NCBI GenBank assembly: GCA_028715605.1
Contig: JAQURM010000002.1
Coordinates: 186,001-250,000, forward strand
Length of the DNA stretch: 64,000 nucleotides
Direction: 5' to 3'
DNA from: Desulfovibrionales bacterium
Lineage (GTDB): Bacteria; Desulfobacterota; QYQD01
The notes under the pieces were generated by a model. It had not been told where the DNA came from and ran no database searches. It saw nothing but the letters and a program-made list of their open reading frames with translations. The position numbers and the translations under genes are program-made. This document shows, one piece after another, positions 19,825-28,785 of this stretch (position 1 is its first letter; each line of letters starts with the position of its first letter).

Positions 19825-21093
19825 TCACTCTTTATTCAATTCGGGAAGGTCGCGGCAAAATTCAGCCAGTTTTTCACATGAACCGACTCGTTTGTGAATA
19901 TCGAAAATGTATTCACCTGTTTTCTCATCGGGTTTGGCGAATGAGTAAGCTGAATCGAAATCGGTCTTAACCTTTTTTAGTGCTTCTATCGAATCATTAA
20001 CGACATCCTCACTTCGGATCGGTTTCAGGAATGCCGCGGCAAGAGAACGGGGTTGAATCGGCCCTTTTTCGGCAAGTACAAAAGATGCAAGAGCCCGTGA
20101 TGCGTGTGAATTTTGCTTTCCCCCTGGTGAAACAGAGACCAAAGAGTAAACAAGGGCATCTACAACATCTTTTGCAAGTTTACGGTCCTTCAAATTTTCT
20201 AAAAGCGTTTTCGTGTCGAGGCATACGTACAGATAATAAACGCCGGAATTGAAACCAGCGGAACTAACAAGCGCTGCGCCTCTTTTGTTAATGTCGTCAA
20301 CAGCCGTAAAATAATCGACTTCATTGACAATAGGATGCACTGTGAAACTATGGGCAACCTGACATGCTGCTTCCACATTCCAATCAGGGCGTGATGCCGA
20401 CATACGACCGAAAAGTGAAATATCAATGGAAGGAGCATAATCCTTTGCGTAGATCTCCATTTGTTCAGCCAACTTATCTGCAACAGGATTTTTTTGGGCT
20501 TGGCTTTGTCTTTTCTTGTTGCCCTTGTCAGCTTTTTCTTCCTTTTCTTTTTTTGATGCTACATCCTTGCGCAATTTCTCGATTTCGTCGATATAAGCAG
20601 GATGCTCTTTCTTTTTCACATAGGTGGCGATGTCCGCAGCAATTTTCTCAAGCGCTTTGACTTCACCAGCCTTGATAACAATCACCTGGTTGTGCGAAAA
20701 TTTAGCCCATTTGCCATCGTCTATTTCTGGCTCCGTTTCATCGAGATTCTCGCTTTTTGGATCGGATGCGTCTTCGTCTACCTTGCCGCCAAGCATCTTA
20801 AATACATCCGTAGACCAAAGCCTAATTTCCGCTTCTGGAACTTCATGTTCCTCCAAGCATGGCGCAAATATTGCGGAAACATATTTCCTCGTGTGCAGAC
20901 CCTTTACTAGACTTCCAAATACATCACCATTTCGATACCAGTATTTATTGCACTGTGACGATATTCTTCCACGATTGACACTGCCAAATTTCGCAGTTTT
21001 CGGCATCCCTGACTCATCACGATTCAAGTTCGACGGTGGATAGGCCGTAAGAATGTGAAGCTGCAGAAACGTATTTTGTTTTTCTAGTTTCAT
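19825..21093 (-). CDS. cas7e: Cascade backbone subunit Cas7e (Cse4/CasC)
   Basis: 422 residues, somewhat longer than the E. coli protein (about 360). The N-terminus NTFLQLHILTAYPPSNLNRD and GRISSQCNKYWYR are typical Cas7e. The extra length is a Lys/Glu-rich charged stretch (about residues 175-205, KKEKEEKADKGNKKRQSQ), probably an exposed loop. Six copies form the helical backbone along the crRNA in known I-E Cascades. AAGGAG lies 9 nt before the ATG. Confidence 0.95.
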   Translation of the reverse strand: MKLEKQNTFLQLHILTAYPPSNLNRDESGMPKTAKFGSVNRGRISSQCNKYWYRNGDVFGSLVKGLHTRKYVSAIFAPCLEEHEVPEAEIRLWSTDVFKMLGGKVDEDASDPKSENLDETEPEIDDGKWAKFSHNQVIVIKAGEVKALEKIAADIATYVKKKEHPAYIDEIEKLRKDVASKKEKEEKADKGNKKRQSQAQKNPVADKLAEQMEIYAKDYAPSIDISLFGRMSASRPDWNVEAACQVAHSFTVHPIVNEVDYFTAVDDINKRGAALVSSAGFNSGVYYLYVCLDTKTLLENLKDRKLAKDVVDALVYSLVSVSPGGKQNSHASRALASFVLAEKGPIQPRSLAAAFLKPIRSEDVVNDSIEALKKVKTDFDSAYSFAKPDEKTGEYIFDIHKRVGSCEKLAEFCRDLPELNKE

Positions 21094-21110
21094 ATTGTTT
21101 TCTCCTTTTC

Positions 21111-21611
21111 TTAAATGTCTGTATTACCATGATATCTATAAAGCCAATCACGCCGTGTCCAGTCATTCCAATTGACAACAGCATCCGCTAGATCAGTAAT
21201 GTTTGCACGGTCTCCCATTATCCGAATGGCCGAAGAAAGTTCCCTTATTACGTCCTCATGCTCTTCTGCGGCGAGGATACGCTTCAATCGCATTTTCGAT
21301 ATGAAAGGCGTGCCCTTAAATTTTTCTTTTGCCATTTGTGCCGCAAAGAAGTTATTACCGTTGTGATACCTGATCCGCGCAACAAGGGCAGCCGCAACCG
21401 CCACTTTATCTGAGTTATATGAATTTAAACCGTAACCTGCTTTTCTGAGCCTGCGAATTAGGACATGGTAAAACCCAACTTGTGCAACATCCAAAGGCGT
21501 TTGCGCTCGCCTAAGCTCGGCCCGGGCCGCTGTGTGCTTCGCCAATTCTTTGCGCCATGCCATAAGAATATCACAAGCCTTCTCGTCACCGTGGAATCTT
21601 ATTCTTTCCAC
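21111..21611 (-). CDS. cse2: Cascade small subunit Cse2 (CasB)
   Basis: 166 residues, all-helical and basic, with the family-like N-terminal segment and the repeated RIRYHNGNNFFAAQMAKEKF / MRLKRILAAEE pattern; identity is secured by its place between cse1 and cas7e. A Cse2 dimer stabilises the R-loop. GTG start at 21611 preceded by AGGAGG (spacing 6), overlapping the end of cse1. Confidence 0.92.
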   Translation of the reverse strand: MERIRFHGDEKACDILMAWRKELAKHTAARAELRRAQTPLDVAQVGFYHVLIRRLRKAGYGLNSYNSDKVAVAAALVARIRYHNGNNFFAAQMAKEKFKGTPFISKMRLKRILAAEEHEDVIRELSSAIRIMGDRANITDLADAVVNWNDWTRRDWLYRYHGNTDI

Positions 21612-23163
21612 TTTTGTCCTCCTTCCTCGTCTTATAGAGATTACTTAATGATTTTATTAGAATAGCTCTATGCTCTGCGACAATACTCATCGTTCCTGAA
21701 TTAAAGGCATCAAACTCAGCGAACGAATCGAATACATTGATGGCATGGAATTTTACTTGTTTGCTCCAACTCAGCAATACTTCTTCCAGGCTTATATCGC
21801 CAGAGACAACATCCAGCAATCTTTTTACATGCAAATAGAAATCTTGCTCTGAAACCTGCCAGAAGCGAGTAGAAAACGGCTCTTTATCAATTACGGGCAA
21901 CTTCACCTTTCTCCCTTTCTCGCCTTTAGCAATCAATGCTATCGCCTTACCTGCGTACTTTTGCAAATGTTCTGCAGCCTTCGTAGCTATGTCCACCAAT
22001 TGATGTACCACATGCTCTGCATCTTTTTCTGCTAATTTATCTCCAGTGGGGAGAGAAATAATAGAAAACTCTCCATCGTCCCAAAAAAGAGCCATTTTTG
22101 AGCTACAAACATATCCGAACGCCCATAGTTTTTCTGCTTTATTTCTTTGCTTCGCAGCAATTATGCAGGGTGCAGGTTCTGCCCGCGTCAATGCAAGCCA
22201 ATGCTTGTAGCGCGCACCATATTCGCTGTGGTCAAATAACTTGTAAAATGGTTTCTCATCATTTATCTTTACTGGTGACAATGGATGAAACCAATTCTCG
22301 CCGGTCTGTTTTCTGCCCTTTGAATCGATACCGTAATAGTGCACACCTCTTGGGCTTGAAACTACCTTTGTCACACATGTGTCCTCGCCATGACAAAGCA
22401 TACAGTTACCCTTATTAGTGCTCTTTAGAAAAACCCTCCGAGGCATTTGCCAGTAGCAATGGAGAAGTGACACATCTTCTGATTTTAATTCGACCCGCTC
22501 CGTTGATGTTAGAGCCCAAGGGAATATATCTTCAGGCATGCTTTTCTTGGCGTTTCCATACTTTTCGACTGTACTCTTCCCCATAACGTTGAGCCAACAA
22601 GTTTCCCACAATGTTTCCCCCTTCACAATAGTTGTAAATGCATTGGCAGCGCGTATATTTTGTCTGTGACCGCTTCCCCCGGAATAGGCTCTTACTTGCA
22701 ACGTGTAAAGCACAGCGGTCATACATGAAAGACAGAGGGATTCCATTCGTTGTTTTCTGAAATGAGACCGGTTAGCGTCAATATCGATGAGAAGTTCGCC
22801 AGGATCGAGTTCTTTCTCATTTGTTTCATCACGAATTGAACGATCTTGCATAAATCTGATACCGTCACCAAGCAGATTGAAATATGGCGCAAAGGGTTCA
22901 AAGGCAGCATGCAGTTTATCAGAATCAGGATTATTGTAAACATACGACCAGTCCATACCTTTGACACGCTCATCCGGGCAATAGAATGTTTGTAGCATCC
23001 CGATAAGCATTTCTACAACGGTTGCATCAAGGTCCGGGCGGTTAAAAGCAAGGGAGACCGCCGGGTTGCTCCGGGGGTTCTTCGCTAACTCATACGGCGC
23101 AATCTTCACTCTCCGCCCGTCCTTCAGATAAACCGGCAACCAATCACTCAAAAGGATATTCAC
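21586..23163 (-). CDS. cse1: Cascade large subunit Cse1 (CasA/Cas8e)
   Basis: About 525 residues. The N-terminus NILLSDWLPVYLKDGRR matches the family's (N)LL-D-W-PV opening. A Cys-rich segment CMLCHGEDTC lies mid-protein, as in Cse1 proteins with a zinc site. Cse1 reads the PAM and recruits Cas3. The GTG at 23163 with GGAGG five nt upstream is preferred; a GTG at 23175 would add four residues. It overlaps cse2 by 26 bp and follows cas3 by 28 bp. Confidence 0.94.
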   Translation of the reverse strand: MNILLSDWLPVYLKDGRRVKIAPYELAKNPRSNPAVSLAFNRPDLDATVVEMLIGMLQTFYCPDERVKGMDWSYVYNNPDSDKLHAAFEPFAPYFNLLGDGIRFMQDRSIRDETNEKELDPGELLIDIDANRSHFRKQRMESLCLSCMTAVLYTLQVRAYSGGSGHRQNIRAANAFTTIVKGETLWETCWLNVMGKSTVEKYGNAKKSMPEDIFPWALTSTERVELKSEDVSLLHCYWQMPRRVFLKSTNKGNCMLCHGEDTCVTKVVSSPRGVHYYGIDSKGRKQTGENWFHPLSPVKINDEKPFYKLFDHSEYGARYKHWLALTRAEPAPCIIAAKQRNKAEKLWAFGYVCSSKMALFWDDGEFSIISLPTGDKLAEKDAEHVVHQLVDIATKAAEHLQKYAGKAIALIAKGEKGRKVKLPVIDKEPFSTRFWQVSEQDFYLHVKRLLDVVSGDISLEEVLLSWSKQVKFHAINVFDSFAEFDAFNSGTMSIVAEHRAILIKSLSNLYKTRKEDKSGKNKIPR

Positions 23164-23191
23164 ATATACCTCCACAAAGCCTGGCTCAATT

Positions 23192-25843
23192 TCATTGTTC
23201 GGTAACCTGCAATCCTTTGCTATGACTATACTCGATTTTGACCACTTTCTCCTTCTTATTTACTGCCCGGCCGACCCACCACTCTCCGTTTTGCGACAGA
23301 ACAACAAACACTCGTTTTTTCCTTACAGTCTTGGTAGCTGCAATCTCTTCCTTCTCGGCGGAATTTTCCTCGTAGATAAGGGCGCTCCTTATCGTAAGGC
23401 TGGACGCATCCCATCCGTGCTTTCCAATGTTATGCAAAGGACAAATTTTCCCGCTTTTATCCCTTTTGCACAGAACAACGGTAGATGTAGGTGCGCCAAG
23501 TCTTGTCGGTGCGCTCTCATCATCAAGCCATGTTTTCCATCCTTCCGGCGAATAGCCCTCATCGAAGTCAAGGGCTTTCAACCTTCCCATTTGCGCATCT
23601 GCGGCATCGTCGCCGATGCTCCGGGTTTCCGATGATAACAGCGGTTTCGGTATTTCAGTATCACCTCTATAAACAAACTCGATCATTTCACGAGCATCAA
23701 ATGGCATCCGAAAGCTTCCATGATCCACAAGCCAGCGTGCGGTTAACCACAGTTGCCCCCAGTGACGATAGACATAGTGGGCAGTCCTCGGGAACATGAA
23801 TGAGTACCAGTCACGTCTGTCAACCTTATCAGGATCGGGCATAAGAACATAGAGAATGCGCTCATCTCTGATACGATGGCGATGGAGTCTGCCCGAACGC
23901 TGAATAACTGAATCGATGGGAGAAAGGTCTGTAATCATAACATCAAAATCAACGTCAAGTGACTGTTCAATGACTTGTGTTGCAATCACAAGCTTCCCTC
24001 TCCGCTTTTTAGTTGATGTTTTGATTCCGAACAAAGTTTCCACTTCCATCCCAATCCGTAGCCGGTCCCCGAGGGTGAATCTGGCATGAAATAGGATGGG
24101 CTTAAACTCAAGACATTTCTCATAGGCTTCATAGGCATCAATTACTGTATTTCGAACCCAACAAACACATTTGCCATTTGATACAGACTGCTTGATAACT
24201 TGTATGGCTTGATCGAGACTGTGAATCGTTATAACTTTGACTGGCCGGTAAGAAGGCCGTTTGTCCATTTCAGCATCGTTTGGCAATGGAATTGGCAACG
24301 GTGGCTTTATATTTTCATCATACTGCGTGATAAGAGGAAACGAACCCTCTTTTAAGGTTACAACATCATTACCTCTTCCCTTTGCAAAGGCATTTACAAG
24401 TTTCATTCGCAGCCCTGTGGGAATCGTCGCCGATAGAAGTATTGCGCTCCCCCCTTGTGCAGCGTGGTAAGCCAGCAACTCCTGAAGTATCTCCAGAACG
24501 TAAGGTTCACACGCATGTATCTCATCGATCACAAGAACTTTTCTCGAAAGCCCAAGGAGCCTCATAGACTGGTGTTTGACTCTGAGCGCACCCATAAGGG
24601 CTTGGTCTATCGTCCCTACCCCCACATGCGCCAGAAGTGCTTTTTTACGACTATCGGCTATCCATGCACTGCATTCGGTAACCGAATCCTCCTCATGGTC
24701 TTGTCCGGTGGCAATATAACGTTCCAAAGCAAGTGCTGTCGCTCCCGCACTATGAGCAAGCACAATACTGGGCCTACCGCCTCTATAAAATTTTCGGTAA
24801 ACTTTGCGTATTCGCTCATACATTCTATTTGACGTCGCCATGGTAGGAAGGGCGAAATATATTCCATCTCCTCGTCCAGCCATCATCAGACGATGCGCTA
24901 TCACAATCGCGGCCTCGGTTTTACCTGTCCCCGTAGCATCTTCAATAATAAAAAGAGTCGGCGTGGCATCGATTTCAACTGTTTGTGCCAGTGTTTGCAA
25001 TTCTGTAGGCTGTTTAATAGTTGGGAAAAGGCGTCTCATGCCTGTTTTCGAAGATACTCCAATGGGTTTCAATCCGCATTCACTGAGGGCTTTTTTAGCA
25101 TTTGGCAGAGCTTTTTTCTCCCAGTACATCTTCAACGTATCAACGGGCTTACTGTTGGTTGGTAGATCTGCATATCGAAACCAAGTAGGATTTGAGCCTA
25201 TCCAGTCGGATATTATTATAAGCCCAGCTATGATCCATGATGCGTGATTATAGTCGGCCTTTACTTCACTCCCTATGACAGGCATTTGGCCGTTTAGGAA
25301 GATTTTTGCAAGATCGTCGATTAATAGCTCTAGCTCGTCACATCTATCAGGTGGGAAACATTGTCGTAACATGACAGAAGTTCCATCCTGCCGAGGCGGA
25401 TGACCATGATGGGCAAGAGATGCAAAACACCAAGCATCAAACCTGTAGCTCAAGTCAATTTTGTCACGAAGCTGCTGCATCGAAGGCAGTTCGTTCCAGA
25501 TACGCCACCCCGGCAACACGTGTCCGATAAATGATCTTTCCCCCTCCCGGTTATCATCACAGGGCTTTTGTATGGATATGGACTCTTGAAAGGGCACGCT
25601 TAGTTTTCCTATATCATGAAAAGATGCAAAAAATGAAACGACATCAAGAATGTCATCAGGGGTTGCTCGCAAAATAGCGCTTAACGAAGACAAGAGATTG
25701 CTATGCATTTTGAGATAAGTTCGCGCCACCGCCGCAACATCCAGACAATGGTACACCAGCGGATGCCATTTCGGCTCGCTAGGATAGTTCGGGTCAGCCT
25801 TCCCCCAATACCGATAGTAGCTTTTGAGTTCCGCTTCTTTCAT
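23192..25843 (-). CDS. cas3: CRISPR-associated helicase-nuclease Cas3
   Basis: 883 residues in one chain. N-terminal HD nuclease: HPLVYHCLDVAAVART, then ASFHDIGKLSVPF with the metal-binding HD pair. Superfamily 2 helicase: IEDATGTGKTEAAIV (motif I), VIDEIHACE (DExH box), LLSATIP (motif III), TQVIEQSLDVDFDVMITD and QRSGRLHRH (motifs V/VI). It is recruited by Cascade and degrades target DNA. The ATG at 25843 is preferred; a GTG 21 nt upstream is possible. The palindrome at 25888-25931 lies in its 5' leader. Confidence 0.96.
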   Translation of the reverse strand: MKEAELKSYYRYWGKADPNYPSEPKWHPLVYHCLDVAAVARTYLKMHSNLLSSLSAILRATPDDILDVVSFFASFHDIGKLSVPFQESISIQKPCDDNREGERSFIGHVLPGWRIWNELPSMQQLRDKIDLSYRFDAWCFASLAHHGHPPRQDGTSVMLRQCFPPDRCDELELLIDDLAKIFLNGQMPVIGSEVKADYNHASWIIAGLIIISDWIGSNPTWFRYADLPTNSKPVDTLKMYWEKKALPNAKKALSECGLKPIGVSSKTGMRRLFPTIKQPTELQTLAQTVEIDATPTLFIIEDATGTGKTEAAIVIAHRLMMAGRGDGIYFALPTMATSNRMYERIRKVYRKFYRGGRPSIVLAHSAGATALALERYIATGQDHEEDSVTECSAWIADSRKKALLAHVGVGTIDQALMGALRVKHQSMRLLGLSRKVLVIDEIHACEPYVLEILQELLAYHAAQGGSAILLSATIPTGLRMKLVNAFAKGRGNDVVTLKEGSFPLITQYDENIKPPLPIPLPNDAEMDKRPSYRPVKVITIHSLDQAIQVIKQSVSNGKCVCWVRNTVIDAYEAYEKCLEFKPILFHARFTLGDRLRIGMEVETLFGIKTSTKKRRGKLVIATQVIEQSLDVDFDVMITDLSPIDSVIQRSGRLHRHRIRDERILYVLMPDPDKVDRRDWYSFMFPRTAHYVYRHWGQLWLTARWLVDHGSFRMPFDAREMIEFVYRGDTEIPKPLLSSETRSIGDDAADAQMGRLKALDFDEGYSPEGWKTWLDDESAPTRLGAPTSTVVLCKRDKSGKICPLHNIGKHGWDASSLTIRSALIYEENSAEKEEIAATKTVRKKRVFVVLSQNGEWWVGRAVNKKEKVVKIEYSHSKGLQVTEQ

Positions 25844-25887
25844 ACTGCTCGTAAGATATATCACCCGTCAAATTATGTCGTAGTAGA

Positions 25888-25931
25888 TTTCCACCACACG
25901 GCTACCGGAAGCCCAGCGTTTGTGGTGGAAA
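25888..25931. promoter_or_regulatory. 44-bp palindromic element upstream of cas3, copy 1
   Basis: TTTCCACCACA (25888-25898) and TGTGGTGGAAA (25921-25931) form an 11-bp perfect stem around GGCTACCGGAAGCCCAGC-like inner sequence. A relative lies at 28147-28192 upstream of the WYL gene, where the stem reads CCGCCAC/GTGGCGG: an A-T pair has become G-C on both arms, so pairing is conserved. It could be an operator shared by the two genes, or a dispersed hairpin repeat. Confidence 0.7.
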
Positions 25932-25943
25932 ATCAATCGCTTT

Positions 25944-26450
25944 TCATCTTTTCATCAATTCCAACCACACCCGCGCCACCATTCTGGCATCGCTGAGAGC
26001 ACGGTGTGCCTGCATTTCTGTGGTCGTTTTACCAAACAGATGCCGGAATACTGTTTCCAGTTTGTGATTCGGGAGCCACGGATAACGCTTTCTGCTCATT
26101 TCCAGCGTACAGCGGTATCTGTTATTCAGGCCCAGCCCCAAACGACCAAGTTCATGTTGCAGAAACCTGATGTCGAATTGCGCATTGTGGGCCACCAGAA
26201 TACTGTTTCCGATGAATTCCTGAAACCGTGGAAATACCTCTTCCGGTTCCGGATTGCCGACCAGCATCTCATTCGTTATCCCATGTATCTGCTGAACCAG
26301 CGTAGGAATAGGTTTTCTCACAAAAACAAGGCTGTGAAATTCGGCAAGAGCGATCCCTGCGTCAATAGCCACCGCCCCGACTTCTATGACCCGATCCCCA
26401 TTTACCGGGGACAAACCGGTGGTTTCAACATCCACCACAACACAACGCAT
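25944..26450 (-). CDS. DnaQ-like 3'-5' exonuclease (DEDDh family)
   Basis: 168 residues, exonuclease domain only. All DEDDh motifs are visible: CVVVDVETTG (Exo I, DxE), LVAHNAQFDIRFL (Exo II) and HRALSDARM (Exo III epsilon, HxxxxxD). No polymerase or helicase domain is attached. The ATG at 26450 is used because AGGAAGG precedes it; the further-upstream frame only translates a CGCAAAG repeat. It lies about 100 bp upstream of cas3 on the same strand. In some I-E systems a DnaQ domain is fused to Cas2 and trims prespacers, so a role here is plausible but unproven; it could equally be a proofreading or general repair paralogue. Confidence 0.88.
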   Translation of the reverse strand: MRCVVVDVETTGLSPVNGDRVIEVGAVAIDAGIALAEFHSLVFVRKPIPTLVQQIHGITNEMLVGNPEPEEVFPRFQEFIGNSILVAHNAQFDIRFLQHELGRLGLGLNNRYRCTLEMSRKRYPWLPNHKLETVFRHLFGKTTTEMQAHRALSDARMVARVWLELMKR

Positions 26451-26520
26451 TCCCGCAAAGCCTTCCTGTCTATTTTGCACTATACCAAACCCACTCCCCC
26501 AAATAATTACCGAGTGAGAA

Positions 26521-26680
26521 TTTTTTATTTCACCGCAAAGGCGCAAAGTTACGCAAAGTAAAACCATAAACATTTTTCAGCACATCTCTTGACACCTTCG
26601 CCTCTGTGACACGTGCAGGCACAGAACCACGGGTTCTTTTTAAACGTTGCGTCCCATTGCGTCCATTGCGGTGAAAACTA
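26521..26680. repeat. CGCAAAG-type repeats between exonuclease and GxxExxY genes
   Basis: Two blocks (26521-26556 and 26643-26678) of about 9-bp units, CGCAAAGGCGCAAAG and complementary TTGCGTCC / TTGCGGTGAAAA, flank the gap. A third block (CCTTTGCGTTCGTGGCGGTG, 27070-27089) lies between the GxxExxY and WYL genes. Thus the GxxExxY gene is bracketed by the same repeat type. No gene is seen in the gap. Confidence 0.6.
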
Positions 26681-27055
26681 CAGTCCGTTGACCATCCTCT
26701 TTATCCCGTCTTTCAAAAGCGTGACATTGAAGTTAAGTAAGAATCCCAACTTGCACCCGCTCAACTTGAGATAGGTTAGGAGTTGAGCCTCATGAATGGG
26801 AGCGATCTGATCTACAGACTTCAATTCCAGAATGATCTTGTCCTCCACCAGGATGTCAATCCGGTAACCGGCATCTACCTGGACGCCTTCATATGAAACC
26901 GGGAGTAAGCACTGATTCTCTACCTTCAGACCTGTGTTCTTAAGCTCATACACCAGGCATGCTTCATACGCACTCTCGAGCAGGCCTGGACCAAGTGCCC
27001 GGTGGATCTTGAAAGCTGCATCCAAAATGATCTTGCTCAGTTCATTTTCAGTCAT
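26678..27055 (-). CDS. GxxExxY protein (PD-(D/E)XK nuclease-fold superfamily)
   Basis: 125 residues. ALGPGLLESAYEACLVYEL contains the name-giving G-x-x-E-x-x-Y motif, and GYRIDILVEDKIILELKSV has the D...ExK arrangement of PD-(D/E)XK-fold enzymes; the C-terminal GFLLNFNVTLLKDGIKRMVN is typical. Biochemical role is not established. Both ends lie in CGCAAAG-type repeats, and a second, broken copy at 53187-53625 is also embedded in short repeats. Confidence 0.9.
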   Translation of the reverse strand: MTENELSKIILDAAFKIHRALGPGLLESAYEACLVYELKNTGLKVENQCLLPVSYEGVQVDAGYRIDILVEDKIILELKSVDQIAPIHEAQLLTYLKLSGCKLGFLLNFNVTLLKDGIKRMVNGL

Positions 27056-27095
27056 ATGGTTACTTTGAGGTCCTTTGCGTTCGTGGCGGTGAGAC

Positions 27096-28064
27096 CTAAT
27101 AAATACCCCCCATCTTCTCTATCTCCGCCTTGATTTCTTCACGGAGGGCGGCAGGCGCCAGGACTTCCACGTCCGCTCCGTACTTCAGGATTTCCCGCTT
27201 GATCTCCCGGAGGTCGGAGACCGGTATCCTCAAGACCAGGCGGCCGTCTTCCTTATGCTCCAGCGCCTGTTTCTTGTGCCATATCTGCTCTCTTACAAAA
27301 CCCGCTACCCTGGGTGAAAAACAGAGAGCCACCTCAATGCTTTCTCCGCCGTAAAAGATCCCGAAGTTTTCCCGGATATAGTCTTTAAGGCGCGGAATGT
27401 CCTCCGGTAGAGGAATCCGGCCGTCTGTGGGATTGTATTCCTGTATTCTGGAGAGCACGAAGGTGCGCAGGGCCTTCTTCTGCGTACAATAGGCAATGAG
27501 GTGCCAGTTGCCCATATAGTTCAGGAGATGCAGGGGGAGGATTTTTCTCGCAGAGGTCTGGTCCAGGTGGGGCGAGTAATATACAATTTCCGCCGGATGG
27601 CCCCTGAAGAGCGCGGTGAGCACTTTTTCGAAGAGGGTCTCGTCCGTACCGTAATACTCGACATTCTTTAAAGATATCTTCTCGGCGATGTCCTCATACT
27701 CAATACCTATTTTATTGGAGAGATGCCGGAAGAATGTCTTCAGAACCTTAGCCAGAGAATCCTTCAGTTTCCGATTCGGGATTGATGCGGCAAGTTGCCG
27801 GGCCAGGGTGAGGGCAATGATCTCTCTTTCATTCAACCAGATAGCCGGAAGTTCGAAGGAATCATCCGTATAGAAATATCCCTTCTGTTTGTAGGAATAC
27901 TCAAGCGGGGCGGCCAGGCGGTCCCGAAAGAATTCGATATCGAGCTGGGCTGTCTTGGGTGAGACCTCGAACTCCTCAGCCAGCTTTCGGGCATTTGGAT
28001 GGCGCCCGGCCTTAATCTCGCTATGGAACCAATAAAAACGCTCATAGGCGAGTTTTTTCGCCAT
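27096..28064 (-). CDS. WYL-domain transcriptional regulator
   Basis: 322 residues. N-terminal winged HTH (about 5-60, NARKLAEEFEVSPKTAQLDIEFF), central WYL domain (NYMGNWHLIAYC, then TFVLSRIQEYNPTDGRI) and a C-terminal WCX-like domain. Such proteins sense nucleic acid or nucleotide ligands and often sit by CRISPR-Cas and other defence loci. The ATG at 28064 has AAAGGTG upstream; the frame extends to 28157, but those residues translate repeat DNA. It is the first gene of a same-strand run leading into cas3 and carries the same palindrome upstream as cas3, so it may regulate the cas genes. Confidence 0.88.
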   Translation of the reverse strand: MAKKLAYERFYWFHSEIKAGRHPNARKLAEEFEVSPKTAQLDIEFFRDRLAAPLEYSYKQKGYFYTDDSFELPAIWLNEREIIALTLARQLAASIPNRKLKDSLAKVLKTFFRHLSNKIGIEYEDIAEKISLKNVEYYGTDETLFEKVLTALFRGHPAEIVYYSPHLDQTSARKILPLHLLNYMGNWHLIAYCTQKKALRTFVLSRIQEYNPTDGRIPLPEDIPRLKDYIRENFGIFYGGESIEVALCFSPRVAGFVREQIWHKKQALEHKEDGRLVLRIPVSDLREIKREILKYGADVEVLAPAALREEIKAEIEKMGGIY

Positions 28065-28146
28065 ATAAACACCTTTGGTGGCAGTAAGAATAAGGTGCGG
28101 GGCAACCTCGTTTTCTGCTCTGCCACGTTGATGGGCTTTTTTACTT

Positions 28147-28192
28147 TTTTCCGCCACACGGCTACCGCAATCCCAGCATTTGTGGCGGAAAA
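28147..28192. promoter_or_regulatory. 46-bp palindromic element upstream of the WYL gene, copy 2
   Basis: TTTTCCGCCACA (28147-28158) and TGTGGCGGAAAA (28181-28192) form a 12-bp perfect stem; the interior (CGGCTACCG-AA-CCCAGC-TT) matches the copy at 25888-25931 at most positions. It lies about 83 bp before the WYL start. Confidence 0.7.
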
Positions 28193-28215
28193 GTGCAAGG
28201 CCTTCCTTTGATTAG

Positions 28216-28316
28216 ACCGTTTGAACCGTTCAAACAGTTCAAACAGGTTAGACCGTTCAAGCAGTTCGAGCCGTTTAAGCCGTTCGAGCCGTTTAAGCCG
28301 TTCAAACCGTTTTGTT
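28216..28316. repeat. Nonad tandem repeat array, downstream of the four-helix-bundle gene
   Basis: About eleven degenerate 9-bp units, in gene orientation C-N-G-Y-T-Y-R-A-A (for example CGGCTTAAA, CGGCTCGAA, CTGTTTGAA). The last codons and stop of the four-helix-bundle gene (KTV then TGA) lie in the first unit. A matching array of about eleven units lies on the other side of the gene. Confidence 0.9.
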
Positions 28317-28766
28317 TTTATCGGACTTAAATTCCTTCATAATTTCTTCCATCTCTTCTTTCATACTCTTTGGTCGCGGCATCTTGTATTTCGCGCCCTT
28401 GTATGGGCTTCCTTTCAGATATTCCATGAACTTATTGATCATGATGGAAAGTCTTTTAAAGGCGTCGATTAGCGACTCACATTGTTCCTTACTCACATAC
28501 CCCTGATCCATTGCCACATATAATTGAGAACGTACCTCACCGCACGATCCCTTAGCTATTGACAGGAACTGAATTAATTCCTGATTGCCGCCCCGCTCAT
28601 ATCCTTCTGCGATATTGGACATGACGGAGACTGCCGCTCTTCTTATCTGATCTCTCAGTCCATAATCTTTTGAGAAGGCGCCGTCGGTAGTTATTCCATA
28701 AATTTTGTTGGTTAATTCCCTGGCTGATTTCCAGATTTCGAGGTCTTCAAAGTACCTGGCAGGCAT
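28302..28766 (-). CDS. Four-helix-bundle protein (23S rRNA intervening-sequence protein family), copy 1
   Basis: About 154 residues. [20 protein letters not shown], then [20 protein letters not shown] and [20 protein letters not shown], are hallmarks of this family (TIGR02436-like), a pentamer-forming helical bundle related in fold to the Avd protein of diversity-generating retroelements. Molecular role unknown. A Lys/Glu-rich tail (about 125-154) extends beyond the usual length. The ATG at 28766 has GAGAGG upstream; an ATG five codons earlier is possible. Bracketed by two 9-bp repeat arrays. Confidence 0.9.
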   Translation of the reverse strand: MPARYFEDLEIWKSARELTNKIYGITTDGAFSKDYGLRDQIRRAAVSVMSNIAEGYERGGNQELIQFLSIAKGSCGEVRSQLYVAMDQGYVSKEQCESLIDAFKRLSIMINKFMEYLKGSPYKGAKYKMPRPKSMKEEMEEIMKEFKSDKNKTV

Positions 28767-28785
28767 GGTTATCCTCTCCATGAGT

